From assembly GCF_004000255.1 (NCBI RefSeq), contig NZ_RCIQ01000001.1:434001-498000 (forward strand): a stretch of DNA of 64,000 nt, written 5' to 3'. The notes beneath the pieces were generated by a model. The model was not told the origin of the DNA and searched no databases. It worked only from the letters and a program-made list of their open reading frames with translations. This stretch comes from Nioella ostreopsis (GTDB lineage: Bacteria; Pseudomonadota; Alphaproteobacteria; Rhodobacterales; Rhodobacteraceae). Position numbers and translations under genes: made by a program. Below, one piece after another: positions 44,591 to 54,235 of this stretch (its first letter is position 1; the number at the start of each line of letters is the position of its first letter).

Positions 44591-45478
44591 ATGCAACTTC
44601 TCAAGAAGCTGAACGGCCTCTGGGCCGGTATTGGTGCAACATTCGCCGCTGGCATGGCTGCCGCGCAAACCGCACCCGAGGGACTGGAAATCATCGGCGC
44701 GCCCACCCCGGGCGGCACCGGATGGCAACCCGCAGCCACCAGCCTGGCCGAGCAGATCCATTTCCTGAATGGCATGCTGCTCTACATCATCGCGGCGATC
44801 TGTATCTTCGTGCTGGCCCTGCTGGTCTGGGTCATCCTGCGTTACAACGCCCGGTCCAACCCGACCCCGGCGACTTTCAGCCACAACACCCCCATCGAGG
44901 TGACCTGGACGCTGGTGCCGCTTGGCATCCTCGTTTTCATCGGGGCCTTCTCGCTGCCGGTCCTGTTCAACCAGCAGGAGATTCCGGAAGGCGACGTGGT
45001 GATCAAGGCGACCGGCCATCAGTGGTACTGGAGCTATGAATACCCCGGCACCGATATCGACTTCGCAAGCTACATGCTGACCCGCGAAGAGCTGGAAGAG
45101 CATGGCTACAGCCAGGATGAATACCTGCTGGCCACCGACACCGCCGTCGTGGTGCCGACGGGTCAGACCATCGTGATGCAGGTGACCGCCTCTGACGTGA
45201 TCCACAGCTGGACGATCCCCTCCTTCGGTGTGAAGCAGGATGGCGTTCCGGGCCGTCTGGCGGAACTTTGGTTCGAGGTCGATGAAGGCAACGAAGGCAT
45301 CTATTTTGGCCAGTGTTCCGAACTCTGCGGCCTGAACCACGCCTTCATGCCGATCACCGTCATGGCCGTGACCACCGAGGAATACGAGGCGTGGCTTGCC
45401 GGCGGCGGCACTGATTTCGCGTCGCTGATGGATGGCTCCATCGCCGGTGATATCGAACTGGCTTCGGCCGAAGACTAA
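44591..45478 (+). CDS. ctaC: Cytochrome c oxidase subunit II
   Basis: 295 residues from the ATG at 44591 with AAGGACAGGA upstream. A signal peptide (1-26, ending AAAQ) is followed by two transmembrane helices (about 58-82 and 100-122) and a periplasmic cupredoxin domain. The CuA ligands are visible in VIHSW and GQCSELCGLNHAFMPI, and GHQWYWSYEYP is the aromatic electron-entry region. It accepts electrons from cytochrome c. First gene of the aa3 oxidase operon; subunit I is elsewhere, as is common in this group. Confidence 0.98.
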   Translation: MQLLKKLNGLWAGIGATFAAGMAAAQTAPEGLEIIGAPTPGGTGWQPAATSLAEQIHFLNGMLLYIIAAICIFVLALLVWVILRYNARSNPTPATFSHNTPIEVTWTLVPLGILVFIGAFSLPVLFNQQEIPEGDVVIKATGHQWYWSYEYPGTDIDFASYMLTREELEEHGYSQDEYLLATDTAVVVPTGQTIVMQVTASDVIHSWTIPSFGVKQDGVPGRLAELWFEVDEGNEGIYFGQCSELCGLNHAFMPITVMAVTTEEYEAWLAGGGTDFASLMDGSIAGDIELASAED

Positions 45479-45492
45479 GCTAAATCACTGGT

Positions 45493-45518
45493 CACGGGCG
45501 GCCCTGTCCCCGTCCGTG
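45493..45518 (+). terminator. Hairpin between ctaC and ctaB (attenuator-like)
   Basis: CACGGGCG (45493-45500) pairs with CGTCCGTG (45511-45518, one G-U) over a 10-base loop, 14 bases after the ctaC stop. There is no T-run, so partial termination or mRNA protection is more likely than a full stop. Confidence 0.4.
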
Positions 45519-45549
45519 ATCAATCCCAATCCAGCGACACAGGCCCGAA

Positions 45550-46488
45550 ATGAGCGATTTTACCGCGAATACCAGCAGCACCCCGCAAGAGGCGCAGTTC
45601 GGCGATTATATCGCCCTGCTCAAGCCGCGCGTGATGTCGCTTGTCGTGTTCACGGCCTTCGTGGGGCTGATGGTCGCGCCTGTGTCTGTGCCGCCGGTCG
45701 ATGCCTTTACGGCGATCCTGTTCATTGCCCTTGGCGGCGGTGCGTCCGGCGCGCTGAACATGTGGTATGACCGCGACATCGACCAGGTGATGAAGCGCAC
45801 GCAGTCGCGCCCGATCCCTTCGGGCCGCGTGGCCCCCGGCGAGGCGTTGAGCCTTGGGCTCTGGCTGTCGGCGCTGTCCGTGGTGATGCTGGGTCTTGCG
45901 GCCAACTGGTTTGCGGCTGCCTTCCTGGCCTTCACGATCTTCTTCTATGCGGTTGTCTACACGGTCTGGCTCAAGCGCTGGACGCCGCAGAACATCGTGA
46001 TCGGCGGCGCTGCAGGGGCCTTCCCCCCGATGATCGGATGGGCCGTGGCAACGGGTGGCGTTTCAATCGAATCCGTTCTGATGTTCGCGCTGATCTTCAT
46101 GTGGACGCCGCCCCATTTCTGGGCCTTGGCGCTGTTCATGAAATCCGACTATGACGAGGCCAAGGTGCCGATGCTGACCGTGACCCATGGCCGGCCCCAC
46201 ACCCGCAAGATGGTCCTCGTCTACACGCTCCTGCTGGCCCCCGTTGCCATCGCCACCGGCCTCACCTCCATTGGCGGCCCGGTCTACATGGCCGCTGCCG
46301 TGGTGCTGAACATCCTGTTCGTGAAGGGTGGCTACGATATCTGGAAGCGCACTGAGGCACAGGCGCTGGAAGACGACTACAAGACCGAGAAAAAGGTCTT
46401 CCGGTTCTCGCTGCTCTATCTTTTCCTGCATTTCGGCGCGTTGCTGGCCGAGGCCGGGCTGAGCAGCTTCGGGTTGGGGGGCTGGTAA
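45550..46488 (+). CDS. ctaB: Protohaem IX farnesyltransferase (haem o synthase)
   Basis: 312 residues, UbiA-family prenyltransferase with seven to nine membrane helices. The Mg-pyrophosphate motif is NMWYDRDIDQVMKRT (about 73-87), and the second conserved loop is KSDYDEAKVPML. It adds a farnesyl group to haem b, needed for haem a of the oxidase. KPRVMSLVVFTAFVGL at the N-terminus is family-typical. A small gene follows after 1 base. Confidence 0.97.
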   Translation: MSDFTANTSSTPQEAQFGDYIALLKPRVMSLVVFTAFVGLMVAPVSVPPVDAFTAILFIALGGGASGALNMWYDRDIDQVMKRTQSRPIPSGRVAPGEALSLGLWLSALSVVMLGLAANWFAAAFLAFTIFFYAVVYTVWLKRWTPQNIVIGGAAGAFPPMIGWAVATGGVSIESVLMFALIFMWTPPHFWALALFMKSDYDEAKVPMLTVTHGRPHTRKMVLVYTLLLAPVAIATGLTSIGGPVYMAAAVVLNILFVKGGYDIWKRTEAQALEDDYKTEKKVFRFSLLYLFLHFGALLAEAGLSSFGLGGW

Positions 46489-46489
46489 G

Positions 46490-46684
46490 ATGCCGATCAC
46501 CGAGACCCACGAAATTCACAAGCGCCGCTTTGGCCGCAATCTGGGCGTCGCCCTGACGCTTCTGGGGTTTGTCGCCATCGTCTTCATGCTGACCATGTCC
46601 AAGATCCGCAATGGCGGTTCGGTCGAGGCGTTCGATCATTCGGTGCGCCCGTCGATCACGCAAAGCGAGGGGGAAAGCCAATGA
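46490..46684 (+). CDS. Small single-span membrane protein of the cta operon
   Basis: 64 residues, one base after ctaB and overlapping ctaG by ATGA. A basic cytoplasmic N-terminus (MPITETHEIHKRRFGRNLG) is followed by a transmembrane helix (about 19-38, VALTLLGFVAIVFMLTMSKI) and a short polar tail. It occupies the position of the small open reading frame between ctaB and ctaG in the Paracoccus cta operon. A role in oxidase assembly is inferred from its position. Confidence 0.88.
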   Translation: MPITETHEIHKRRFGRNLGVALTLLGFVAIVFMLTMSKIRNGGSVEAFDHSVRPSITQSEGESQ

Positions 46685-47256
46685 CCAATCAGCCAACTCC
46701 GAACTACAGCAAGACCGTGTGGAAGCTGGTCGGTGTCGTCAGCTTCATGCTCGCGCTCGGCTTCGCCTCCGTGCCGCTTTACGATCTGTTCTGCCGCGTC
46801 ACCGGGTTCGGCGGCACCACATCGGTGTCTGAAACCGGCAGTGATGTGATACTCGACCAGACCATCCTGATCCGCTTCGACGCGTCGCTCGATCACAATA
46901 TGGAATGGGAGTTTGAAGCGCCCTCCGAGCCGATGGAAATCCGCATCGGCGAAACCGGCATGGCCTTCTACACCGCCTATAACCCCACCGACCGGCCGAT
47001 TGCCGGAACGGCGGCCTATAACGTCACGCCCTATGTGGCGGGCGGCTATTTCTCCAAGATCGCGTGTTTCTGCTTTACCGAGCAGATCCTCGACCCCGGT
47101 GAACGGGTCGAGATGCCCGTGACCTTCTATGTGGACCCCGCGATCGTCGACGATCCGGAAGCCAGCCACATCCCCGCAATAACCTTGTCCTATACGTTCT
47201 ACGAAACGGACTTGCCCGAAGACGAATACGCCGCGCTAGATGGCGACAGTGAGTGA
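46681..47256 (+). CDS. ctaG: Cytochrome c oxidase assembly protein CtaG (Cox11 family)
   Basis: 191 residues. It delivers copper to the CuB site of subunit I. An N-terminal membrane anchor (about 12-32) ends in [15 protein letters not shown], the Cox11 signature. The periplasmic domain carries the copper-binding pair in [10 protein letters not shown] and the conserved [16 protein letters not shown]. The start overlaps the small gene upstream. Function is certain by family. Confidence 0.97.
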   Translation: MTNQPTPNYSKTVWKLVGVVSFMLALGFASVPLYDLFCRVTGFGGTTSVSETGSDVILDQTILIRFDASLDHNMEWEFEAPSEPMEIRIGETGMAFYTAYNPTDRPIAGTAAYNVTPYVAGGYFSKIACFCFTEQILDPGERVEMPVTFYVDPAIVDDPEASHIPAITLSYTFYETDLPEDEYAALDGDSE

Positions 47257-47276
47257 CCACGGAAGGACCGCACAAA

Positions 47277-48092
47277 ATGGCCCACGCTAAAAACCACGAC
47301 TATCATATTCTCACGCCTTCGATTTACCCGTTTCTGGGGGCCATCGCCGCATTTCTGATGCTCTCGGGCGCGGTTCTCTGGATCTCGGGCAGCGGCCCGT
47401 GGCTCTTTGCCATCGGCTTCATTGGTGTTCTCTACGTCATGTTCGGCTGGTGGAAGGACATGGTCGCCGAGGGCAATGGCGGTGTCGATCACACGCCTGT
47501 CGTGCGGATCGGCCTGCGCTATGGCTTCATCCTGTTCATCATTTCCGAGGTGATGTTCTTCCTCGCGTGGTTCTGGGCGTTCTTCAAGCACACCCTCTAC
47601 CCGATGAGTGAGTATGAGGGCTCCACCTATGTGACCCCCGACATTCACGTGGTTGACGCGTTCCACCTGCCGCTGATGAACACGCTGGTCCTGTTGTTGT
47701 CCGGCTGTGCCGTGACCTGGGCCCACCACGCGCTTGTGCATGAAAACAACCGCAAGGACCTGATCTGGGGCCTGGCCATCGGGATCATCCTCGGCCTCTT
47801 CTTCACCGCCCTCCAGGCGTATGAATACTGGGAACTGATCGCTCATGAAGGTTGGAGCTTCGGTGGCGACCGCTTCTACGGCACGTTCTTCATGGCCACC
47901 GGGTTCCACGGTCTTCACGTGATCATCGGGACGATCTTCCTTGCCGTCTGCCTGTTCCGCGCCATCGCCGGCGACTTCACGCCCGAGCGTCACGCAGGGT
48001 TCGAGGCCGCCGCATGGTACTGGCACTTCGTGGACGTCGTCTGGCTGTTCCTGTTCTTCGCCGTCTACATCTGGGGTCAGTCGACCCTGTGA
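47277..48092 (+). CDS. ctaE: Cytochrome c oxidase subunit III
   Basis: 271 residues from the ATG at 47277 (GGAAGGA upstream; a GTG at 47253 is the alternative). Seven transmembrane helices with family motifs: [35 protein letters not shown], and near the end [20 protein letters not shown]. Subunit III stabilises the proton-pumping core. Two hairpins follow the stop, the second a good terminator. Confidence 0.98.
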   Translation: MAHAKNHDYHILTPSIYPFLGAIAAFLMLSGAVLWISGSGPWLFAIGFIGVLYVMFGWWKDMVAEGNGGVDHTPVVRIGLRYGFILFIISEVMFFLAWFWAFFKHTLYPMSEYEGSTYVTPDIHVVDAFHLPLMNTLVLLLSGCAVTWAHHALVHENNRKDLIWGLAIGIILGLFFTALQAYEYWELIAHEGWSFGGDRFYGTFFMATGFHGLHVIIGTIFLAVCLFRAIAGDFTPERHAGFEAAAWYWHFVDVVWLFLFFAVYIWGQSTL

Positions 48093-48097
48093 TTTCG

Positions 48098-48118
48098 GGC
48101 CGCCTGTGCGGGGCGGCC
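48098..48118 (+). terminator. Hairpin after ctaE
   Basis: GGCCGCC (48098-48104) pairs with GGCGGCC (48112-48118) over 7 bases, just after the ctaE stop; only TT follows. Confidence 0.5.
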
Positions 48119-48189
48119 TTGCATGTCCGGCGCGCCTGCAGTCTCGCCAGGACATCTTGCGAACGGGCAATGATGCCAAGTAACGAAGC

Positions 48190-48217
48190 AAAGGGCCGGC
48201 CACGGGGTCGGCCTTTT
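48190..48217 (+). terminator. Terminator between ctaE and SURF1
   Basis: A 12-base stem with two G-U pairs (48190-48201 with 48206-48217) and a 4-base loop ends in TTTT. It would separate the oxidase subunit transcript from SURF1 and thrC, with read-through or a new promoter needed for SURF1, which starts 19 bases later. Confidence 0.6.
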
Positions 48218-48236
48218 CCTGTGAGGGACGCAGAGA

Positions 48237-48914
48237 ATGAAACGGGTGATCTTGCCTTTGCTGTTCGGGGTGGTGGGCTGCGCCATCCTGCTCAAGCTCG
48301 GCTTCTGGCAGGTGGACAGGCTGGCCTGGAAACAGGCGCTGCTGGCCGATATCGACGCGCGGATTGTGGCCGCGCCCGTGGGCCTGCCTGACACCCCGAC
48401 CGAGGACCGGGACCAGTTCCTGCCGGTGGCCGTGTCCGGCATGATCGGGGAGGGAGAGATTACCATCCTCGCCTCGCTTCGCAATGCCGGGCCGGTCTTT
48501 CGCATCATCCGTGATTTCGAAACCGAGGACGGGCGGCGCATCCTGATCGACATGGGCTTCGTGCCCGAAACCGAGCGCGAAACGCCTCGCGCGGGCAATG
48601 TCCCCGCCGATCTGGTTGGCAATCTGCACTGGCCCGATGAAATCGGCAATCAGACCCCCGCACCTGATCTGGACGCCGGGATCTGGTTTGCCCGAGATAT
48701 CCCGGCCATGGCCGAGACCCTGAATACCGAACCCGTCCTGCTGGTTTTGCGCGATCCGCCGCAAATTGACCTCGGCGTGACGCCCTTCCCCGTGGACAGC
48801 GGCGCGATTCCGAATGACCACTTGTCCTACGCGATCACCTGGTTTCTGCTGGCAGCCGTGTGGTTGGGGATGACACTCTACCTTGTCTGGCGTATCAGCA
48901 GGCGAGCGAACTGA
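48237..48914 (+). CDS. SURF1-family oxidase assembly protein
   Basis: 225 residues with a transmembrane helix at each end: about 4-20 (VILPLLFGVVGCAILLKLGFWQ) and about 198-218, enclosing a periplasmic domain, the SURF1 topology. GFWQVDRLAWKQALL is the family's N-terminal signature, and NDHLSYAITWFLLA its C-terminal one. SURF1 aids haem a insertion into subunit I. GAGGGACGCAGAGA precedes the ATG. thrC begins 16 bases later. Confidence 0.93.
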   Translation: MKRVILPLLFGVVGCAILLKLGFWQVDRLAWKQALLADIDARIVAAPVGLPDTPTEDRDQFLPVAVSGMIGEGEITILASLRNAGPVFRIIRDFETEDGRRILIDMGFVPETERETPRAGNVPADLVGNLHWPDEIGNQTPAPDLDAGIWFARDIPAMAETLNTEPVLLVLRDPPQIDLGVTPFPVDSGAIPNDHLSYAITWFLLAAVWLGMTLYLVWRISRRAN

Positions 48915-48930
48915 AGGCACTGAATTACCC

Positions 48931-50319
48931 ATGCGTTATGTCTCGACCAGGGGCGCGGCCCCGGACCTGAGTTTTGAAGAAGCGATGCTGACCGGGCTGG
49001 CCCGCGACGGGGGGCTCTACGTGCCTGCCGAGATCCCGGCGATGAGCCATGCCGACATCGCCGCGCTGGCAGGGCTGAGCTATGAAGAGGTCGCCTTTCG
49101 CGTCATGCGCCCCTTCATCGGCGATGCCTTCACCGACGCCGAATTCGCCGACATCATCGCCAAGGCCTATGCAGGCTTCGGCCACGCCGCGCGCGCGCCC
49201 CTGGTGCAGCTTGCGCCCAACCATTTCCTGCTGGAGCTGTTCCACGGCCCGACGCTGGCCTTCAAGGATTTCGCCATGCAGCTGATCGGTCAGCTGTTCC
49301 AGGCGTCTCTCAGCCGCTCCGGCAAGCGTGTGACCATCGTCGGCGCGACCTCGGGCGATACCGGATCCGCGGCGATGGAGGCGTTCCGGGGCCTCGACAA
49401 TGTGGATGTCTTCATCCTCTTCCCCCATGGCCGCGTCAGCGACGTGCAGCGCCGCCAGATGACCACGGTGAGCGAATCCAATGCCCATGCCCTCGCCCTG
49501 ACCGGTGATTTCGACGATTGCCAGGCGCGGCTGAAGGACATGTTCAACGACCACGCCTTCCGCGACGAGGTGCATCTTGCGGGCGTCAACTCGATCAACT
49601 GGGCGCGGGTTCTGGCGCAGGTCGTATACTATTTCACGGCAGCCGTGTCCCTCGGTGCGCCGCATCGCGCGGTCAGCTTCACTGTGCCCACGGGCAATTT
49701 CGGCGACATTTTCGCAGGCTACATCGCCAAACGCATGGGGTTGCCGATTGAGAAGCTCGTCATCGCCACCAACCAGAACGACATTCTGCACCGGGCGATT
49801 GCGGGCGGGGCCTATGAAACCCATGGCGTCACGCCCTCGATCAGCCCCTCGATGGATATTCAGGTGTCCTCCAACTTCGAACGGGCGCTGTTCGATGTCT
49901 ACGACCGCGACGGCGGGGCCGTGGCGCAGCTGATGGAAGAATTGAAGACGCAGGGTGGGTTCAAGATTTCCCAAGGCGCGCTGGAACGGCTGCGGGGGCT
50001 TTTTGCCTCTGGCCGTTGCTCGGAAGAGGAAACCCTCGCCATGATCGCCCGTGCGAATGCGGAAATGGGCGAGCTTCTGTGCCCGCACAGCGCCGTCGGC
50101 GTCCATGTCGCGCAGGACCATCTGGGCGCCACGCCGATGATCACGCTGGCTACAGCCCATCCGGCGAAATTCCCCGATGCGGTGGAACAGGCCAGCGGTA
50201 TCCGCCCCGGCCTGCCCGCGCGCATGGCAGACCTCTTCGACCGGGAAGAGCGCGTGACCCGCGTGGAAAACGACCTCGCCTCGCTACAGGCCCTCGTGAG
50301 GAAGGAGCGCGCCGCTTGA
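48931..50319 (+). CDS. thrC: Threonine synthase
   Basis: 462 residues, fungal/proteobacterial-type threonine synthase. It converts O-phosphohomoserine to threonine with PLP. MRYVSTRGAAPDLSFEEA is the standard start; the PLP lysine is in HGPTLAFKDFAMQ (about residue 115), and GATSGDTGSAAMEAF is the phosphate-binding loop. The segment SMDIQVSSNFERALFD is also family-specific. Its last bases overlap the TTG start of the M16 peptidase. Confidence 0.97.
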   Translation: MRYVSTRGAAPDLSFEEAMLTGLARDGGLYVPAEIPAMSHADIAALAGLSYEEVAFRVMRPFIGDAFTDAEFADIIAKAYAGFGHAARAPLVQLAPNHFLLELFHGPTLAFKDFAMQLIGQLFQASLSRSGKRVTIVGATSGDTGSAAMEAFRGLDNVDVFILFPHGRVSDVQRRQMTTVSESNAHALALTGDFDDCQARLKDMFNDHAFRDEVHLAGVNSINWARVLAQVVYYFTAAVSLGAPHRAVSFTVPTGNFGDIFAGYIAKRMGLPIEKLVIATNQNDILHRAIAGGAYETHGVTPSISPSMDIQVSSNFERALFDVYDRDGGAVAQLMEELKTQGGFKISQGALERLRGLFASGRCSEEETLAMIARANAEMGELLCPHSAVGVHVAQDHLGATPMITLATAHPAKFPDAVEQASGIRPGLPARMADLFDREERVTRVENDLASLQALVRKERAA

Positions 50320-51578
50320 CCGTGCAACTTCATACCCTCGCCAATGGCCTGCGCGTGGTGACCGAGTACATGCCGTCGCTGCAATCGGCGGCGATCGGCA
50401 TCTGGGTCAATGCGGGCGGGCGGCATGAACTGCCCGAACAGAACGGCATTGCCCATTTCCTCGAACATATGGCCTTCAAGGGCACCAAGCGGCGCAGCGC
50501 GCTGCAGATCGCCGAGGAAATCGAGGATGTGGGCGGCTATATCAACGCCTATACCAGCCGCGAGGTGACGGCCTATTATGCCCGCGTCCTGAAAGACGAC
50601 GTGCCGCTGGCGATGGATCTGATTTCCGACATCCTGCTGAACCCGGTCTTCGACCCTCGCGAGATCGAGGTTGAACGCGGCGTGATCCTGCAGGAAATCG
50701 GGCAGGCGCTCGATACGCCCGACGACATCATCTTCGACTGGCTGCAGGAAGTGGCCTATCCCGAACAGCCCCTTGGCCGGACCATCCTTGGCCCGGTGGA
50801 GCGGGTGAAGGCCTTCGACAAGCCTGACCTGCAACGCTTCGTGGCGGAACATTACGGGCCGGGGCAGATGATCCTGTCTGCCGCCGGGGCCGTGGACCAT
50901 GAGGAGATTGTGCGTCTGGCAGAGGCCGCCTTCGGCCACCTGCCCGCCGTCAAGGTCTCCACCGCGCTGCCCGGCGTCTTCCATGGCGGCGAGCGGCGGG
51001 AAGTCAAACAGCTGGAACAGGCGCATTTCACGCTGGCGCTGGAGGCCCCCGGCTACCGGTCCGACGATATCTACACCGCGCAGATCTACGCCACCGCACT
51101 TGGCGGCGGCATGTCCTCGCGGCTTTTCCAGGAGATCCGCGAAAAGCGGGGGCTGTGCTACACGATTTTCAGCCAGGTCGGGGCCTATGACGACACGGGG
51201 CTGATGACGATCTATGCGGGCACTGGCGGCGAGGATCTGGCGGCGCTGTCGGACCTCACCATCGAAGAGGTGCGCCGGTCCGTTGACGGGTTGACCGAAG
51301 CGGAAATCGACCGCGCCCGCGCGCAGATGAAGGCCGGCATGCTGATGGGTCTGGAAAGCCCCTCGGCGCGGGCCGAGCGGCTGGCGCGACTGGTCGCGAT
51401 CTGGGACCGGGTGCCGCCGCTTCAGGAAAGCATCGACCGGATCGACGCCGTGGACCGCGCCGCCGTGCGTGCGCATGCGGCGTCCCTTGTCGGCTCGGGT
51501 CGGGCCGCCATGGCGCTTTATGGCCCCGTGGACCGTGGCCCCCGCGTTGCCGAATTGGTGGAGCGTCTGGCCGCCTGA
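50316..51578 (+). CDS. M16 family zinc peptidase (processing-peptidase-like)
   Basis: 420 residues from a TTG at 50316 (TTGA overlap with the thrC stop; GGAAGGAG six bases upstream makes it the best start; a GTG at 50322 is possible). The inverted zinc motif HxxEH appears as HFLEH (about residue 49), with the distal glutamate in the EIEVERGVILQE segment. The second half is the inactive M16 repeat with a Gly-rich loop GGGMSSRLFQEIREKRGLCY. The family is related to mitochondrial processing peptidase beta. Bacterial substrates are unknown. Confidence 0.95.
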   Translation: MTVQLHTLANGLRVVTEYMPSLQSAAIGIWVNAGGRHELPEQNGIAHFLEHMAFKGTKRRSALQIAEEIEDVGGYINAYTSREVTAYYARVLKDDVPLAMDLISDILLNPVFDPREIEVERGVILQEIGQALDTPDDIIFDWLQEVAYPEQPLGRTILGPVERVKAFDKPDLQRFVAEHYGPGQMILSAAGAVDHEEIVRLAEAAFGHLPAVKVSTALPGVFHGGERREVKQLEQAHFTLALEAPGYRSDDIYTAQIYATALGGGMSSRLFQEIREKRGLCYTIFSQVGAYDDTGLMTIYAGTGGEDLAALSDLTIEEVRRSVDGLTEAEIDRARAQMKAGMLMGLESPSARAERLARLVAIWDRVPPLQESIDRIDAVDRAAVRAHAASLVGSGRAAMALYGPVDRGPRVAELVERLAA

Positions 51579-52162
51579 TGATTGCCCGCAAGAAGAGACT
51601 CCGCATTGAAACCGAGCGCATGAGCCTGCGCCTTCCGGTTCATTCGGATTATCGGGCCTGGGCCAGCTTGCGAGACCATTCCGCAGACTTCCTGCAACCC
51701 TGGGAACCCACCTGGGCCGCCGATCATCTGACGCGCAAGAGCTTCACCAACCGGGTCTACTGGGCGCAACGGTCCATGGGCAATGGCAGCGCGGTGCCAC
51801 TGTTTCTGATCCGCCGGACCGATGACGCGCTTGTCGGGGCGATCACGCTGGACAATATCCGTCGCGGGCCGGCACAGGCGGGCACACTTGGCTACTGGAT
51901 CGGCGCACCGTTTCAACGCCACGGCTATATGCTGGAGGCCATTCAGGCCGTCGCCCATTATGCCTTCCGCGATCTGGATATCAGCCGGTTGGAAGCTGCC
52001 TGCCTGCCCGAAAACGCGCCGTCGCGCGGGGTATTGGAGAAGGCTGGGTTCAAGTATGAAGGTGTCGCGCAAAGCTATCTGCAGATCAACGGGCGCTGGC
52101 GCAATCATGTGCTCTACGCCATGCTGAGGAATGACAGGCGCGGACGGTCCGACGCGGGGTAA
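51578..52162 (+). CDS. GNAT acetyltransferase, RimJ-like
   Basis: 194 residues; its ATG shares one base with the M16 stop (TGATG). RIETERMSLRLPVHSDY is the RimJ/RimL N-terminus; LGYWIGAPFQRHGYMLEAIQAV carries the acetyl-CoA loop and LEAACLPENAPSRGVLEKAGF the C-terminal signature. RimJ acetylates ribosomal protein S5; this member follows the M16 peptidase in many Rhodobacterales, which suggests linked function but proves nothing. Confidence 0.93.
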   Translation: MIARKKRLRIETERMSLRLPVHSDYRAWASLRDHSADFLQPWEPTWAADHLTRKSFTNRVYWAQRSMGNGSAVPLFLIRRTDDALVGAITLDNIRRGPAQAGTLGYWIGAPFQRHGYMLEAIQAVAHYAFRDLDISRLEAACLPENAPSRGVLEKAGFKYEGVAQSYLQINGRWRNHVLYAMLRNDRRGRSDAG

Positions 52163-52173
52163 AGGAGGCGGCG

Positions 52174-52707
52174 ATGACGCGCTGTGTGGCTCTGCTGCGA
52201 GGGGTCAATGTGGGTGGCAGGAACAGGTTGCCCATGGCCGACTGGCGGGCGCTGCTGGAAACGCGCGGCTATCGCGATCTGGCCACCTATATCCAAAGCG
52301 GAAATGCGGTATTCGAGGCCGAGGACACACCGGAAACGGTGCAGGCGCAGATCACCGGCGACATCGCGGCCCGGTTCGGATTTGCCCCCGGCTGTTGCGT
52401 TCTGACGGCGGAGGATCTGGACAAGGCCCTGGCCGCCAATCCTTTCCCCGAGGCCGTTGATACCCCCAAGACGCTGCATCTGGTTTTCCTGCGTGGCGAG
52501 GCTGCGCTGGACGAGGCGGCGGCAGAGACCCTTTGCACGGCACAGGAGCAGTTTCGCATGGGGCAGGGGGTGTTCTACCTTTACACGCCGAACGGCTATG
52601 GCCGGTCCAAACTGGCAGAAGGGCTGAACCGGGTGCTGAAGGCGGATCTTCTGACCGCGCGCAACCTGTCCAGCTGCCTCAAGCTGCAGGGGATGGCACG
52701 AGCATGA
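52174..52707 (+). CDS. DUF1697 protein
   Basis: 177 residues with the DUF1697 start CVALLRGVNVGGRNRLPM and YIQSGNAVFEAED, both strongly conserved in the family, followed by the alpha/beta core ending YTPNGYGRSKLAEGLNRVL. The family is widespread and has no proven function. AAGGAGGCGGCG lies upstream of the ATG. Its stop overlaps the next start by ATGA. Confidence 0.92.
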   Translation: MTRCVALLRGVNVGGRNRLPMADWRALLETRGYRDLATYIQSGNAVFEAEDTPETVQAQITGDIAARFGFAPGCCVLTAEDLDKALAANPFPEAVDTPKTLHLVFLRGEAALDEAAAETLCTAQEQFRMGQGVFYLYTPNGYGRSKLAEGLNRVLKADLLTARNLSSCLKLQGMARA

Positions 52708-54125
52708 CCCAGCTTAGCCCCGCCGATGCTGCCTTTATCGCCCGACTTGCCGCCGATCTGCCCGAGGGTGTGCTGAGCGACGTGGAGCCGCGCTACCTGG
52801 CCGAACCCCGTGGCCTCTATCACGGTCAGGCCATGGCGCTCGCCCGACCGCGCAACACCGAGGAGGTCGCAACGCTGGTCCGCCACGCGGCCGCCGCGCG
52901 CGTTCCCGTTGTGCCCTACGGCGGCGGCACCGGGCTGGTTGCCGGGCAGGTGGCGTGGGATGGCCCCGCGCCACTGGTGATCAGCCTCGAACGGATGACG
53001 GCCACGCGCGGGCTGGACCCGCTGGCAGGCACCTTGACGGTCGAGGCCGGTGCGATCCTGGCCGATGTTCAGGCGGTGGCGGAGGGGGCGGGAAAGCTCT
53101 TCCCCCTGTCGCTCGCCAGCGAAGGATCTGCCCGGATCGGCGGGCTGCTGTCGACCAATGCGGGTGGCGTCAACGTGCTGCGCTATGGCAATGCCCGCGA
53201 TCTGGTTCTGGGTGTCGAGGCCGTCTTGCCCACGGGCGAGGTGCTGCACGGGCTGAAGGGGCTGCGCAAGGACAACCTCGGCTATGACCTGCGCCATCTG
53301 CTGATCGGGGCGGAGGGCACACTTGGCATCATCACCGCCGCCTGCCTGCGGCTGGTGCCGCGCCCTGCCGATCAGGCCACCGCGCTGATGGTGGTGGACA
53401 GCCCCGCCGACGCGCTGCGCCTTCTGGATTTGGCGCGTGATCTGGTGGGGGATGGGCTGTCGGCGTTCGAGCTGATTGCCCGCGCCGGGCTGGAGTTTCT
53501 CGACGAGGTCGGGCCGGAGATCCGCCAGCCCTTCGCCGAGAAGCCCGCCTGGATGTGCCTAATCGACCTGGGCTTGCCGAAAGGCCAGTGCGCGGGCGAG
53601 GCGTTGCTGGCGCTCTTTGAGGCTGCTGCCGGGGCCGGGTTGGTGCAGGACGGGCTGATTTCTCAATCCGAGACGCAGCGGCAGGACTTCTGGGCGATCC
53701 GGGAATCGATTCCGGAGGCCAACAAGCGGGTCGGGGCAATCTCCAGCCACGATATTTCCGTGCCCATTGGCGCGATCCCGGACTTTCTTGCGCAAGGCCG
53801 GCAGAGCGTGGCGCATCTGGGGCCGGTGCGCATCAATGCCTTCGGTCATCTTGGGGACGGGAACCTTCACTACAACGTTTTCCCACCCAGGGGAGAGGCG
53901 CGTGAAGACTGGCTCGACCGGCGAGAAGAGGTCAAGGGGCTGATCCACGACCTTGTGCATCGGATGGGCGGCTCGGTCTCGGCCGAACATGGGGTCGGGC
54001 GGCTGAAAGTGGGCGATCTGGAACGCTATGGCGACCCGGCCAGCCTTGCGGCGATGCGGGCGATCAAGGCGGCGCTGGACCCTGTCGGCATCATGAATCC
54101 CGGCGCGGTCTTACGCGCCGATTAA
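52704..54125 (+). CDS. FAD-linked oxidase, GlcD/D-2-hydroxyacid dehydrogenase-like
   Basis: 473 residues from the ATG at 52704. FAD-binding type 4 domain (about 35-215): VVPYGGGTGLVAGQ, PLSLASEGSARIGGLLSTNAGG, and the C-terminal FAD-oxidase domain with FGHLGDGNLHYNVF and SAEHGVGRLK. Relatives are D-lactate, D-2-hydroxyglutarate and glycolate dehydrogenases; the latter two cannot be told apart here. A soluble enzyme passing electrons to a membrane carrier is likely. Two hairpins follow. Confidence 0.93.
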   Translation: MTQLSPADAAFIARLAADLPEGVLSDVEPRYLAEPRGLYHGQAMALARPRNTEEVATLVRHAAAARVPVVPYGGGTGLVAGQVAWDGPAPLVISLERMTATRGLDPLAGTLTVEAGAILADVQAVAEGAGKLFPLSLASEGSARIGGLLSTNAGGVNVLRYGNARDLVLGVEAVLPTGEVLHGLKGLRKDNLGYDLRHLLIGAEGTLGIITAACLRLVPRPADQATALMVVDSPADALRLLDLARDLVGDGLSAFELIARAGLEFLDEVGPEIRQPFAEKPAWMCLIDLGLPKGQCAGEALLALFEAAAGAGLVQDGLISQSETQRQDFWAIRESIPEANKRVGAISSHDISVPIGAIPDFLAQGRQSVAHLGPVRINAFGHLGDGNLHYNVFPPRGEAREDWLDRREEVKGLIHDLVHRMGGSVSAEHGVGRLKVGDLERYGDPASLAAMRAIKAALDPVGIMNPGAVLRAD

Positions 54126-54126
54126 G

Positions 54127-54168
54127 CCCCTGAAAGGGGTGACGCCCCGCCGGGGGTGACGGGGCGTC
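54127..54168 (+). terminator. Double hairpin terminator after the GlcD-like gene
   Basis: CCCCT/AGGGG (54127-54131/54135-54139) with a GAA loop is followed by GACGCCCC/GGGGCGTC (54141-54148/54161-54168) with a 12-base loop. TTGGGGTCTTG follows. The 200 bases from here to 54370 hold regulatory sites but no gene I can support. Confidence 0.6.
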
Positions 54169-54235
54169 TTGGGGTCTTGAGTTAGCAAGCAACAATGTTC
54201 GTGAGTGACGAACAGCTCCTTTCTAACCGGTCAAT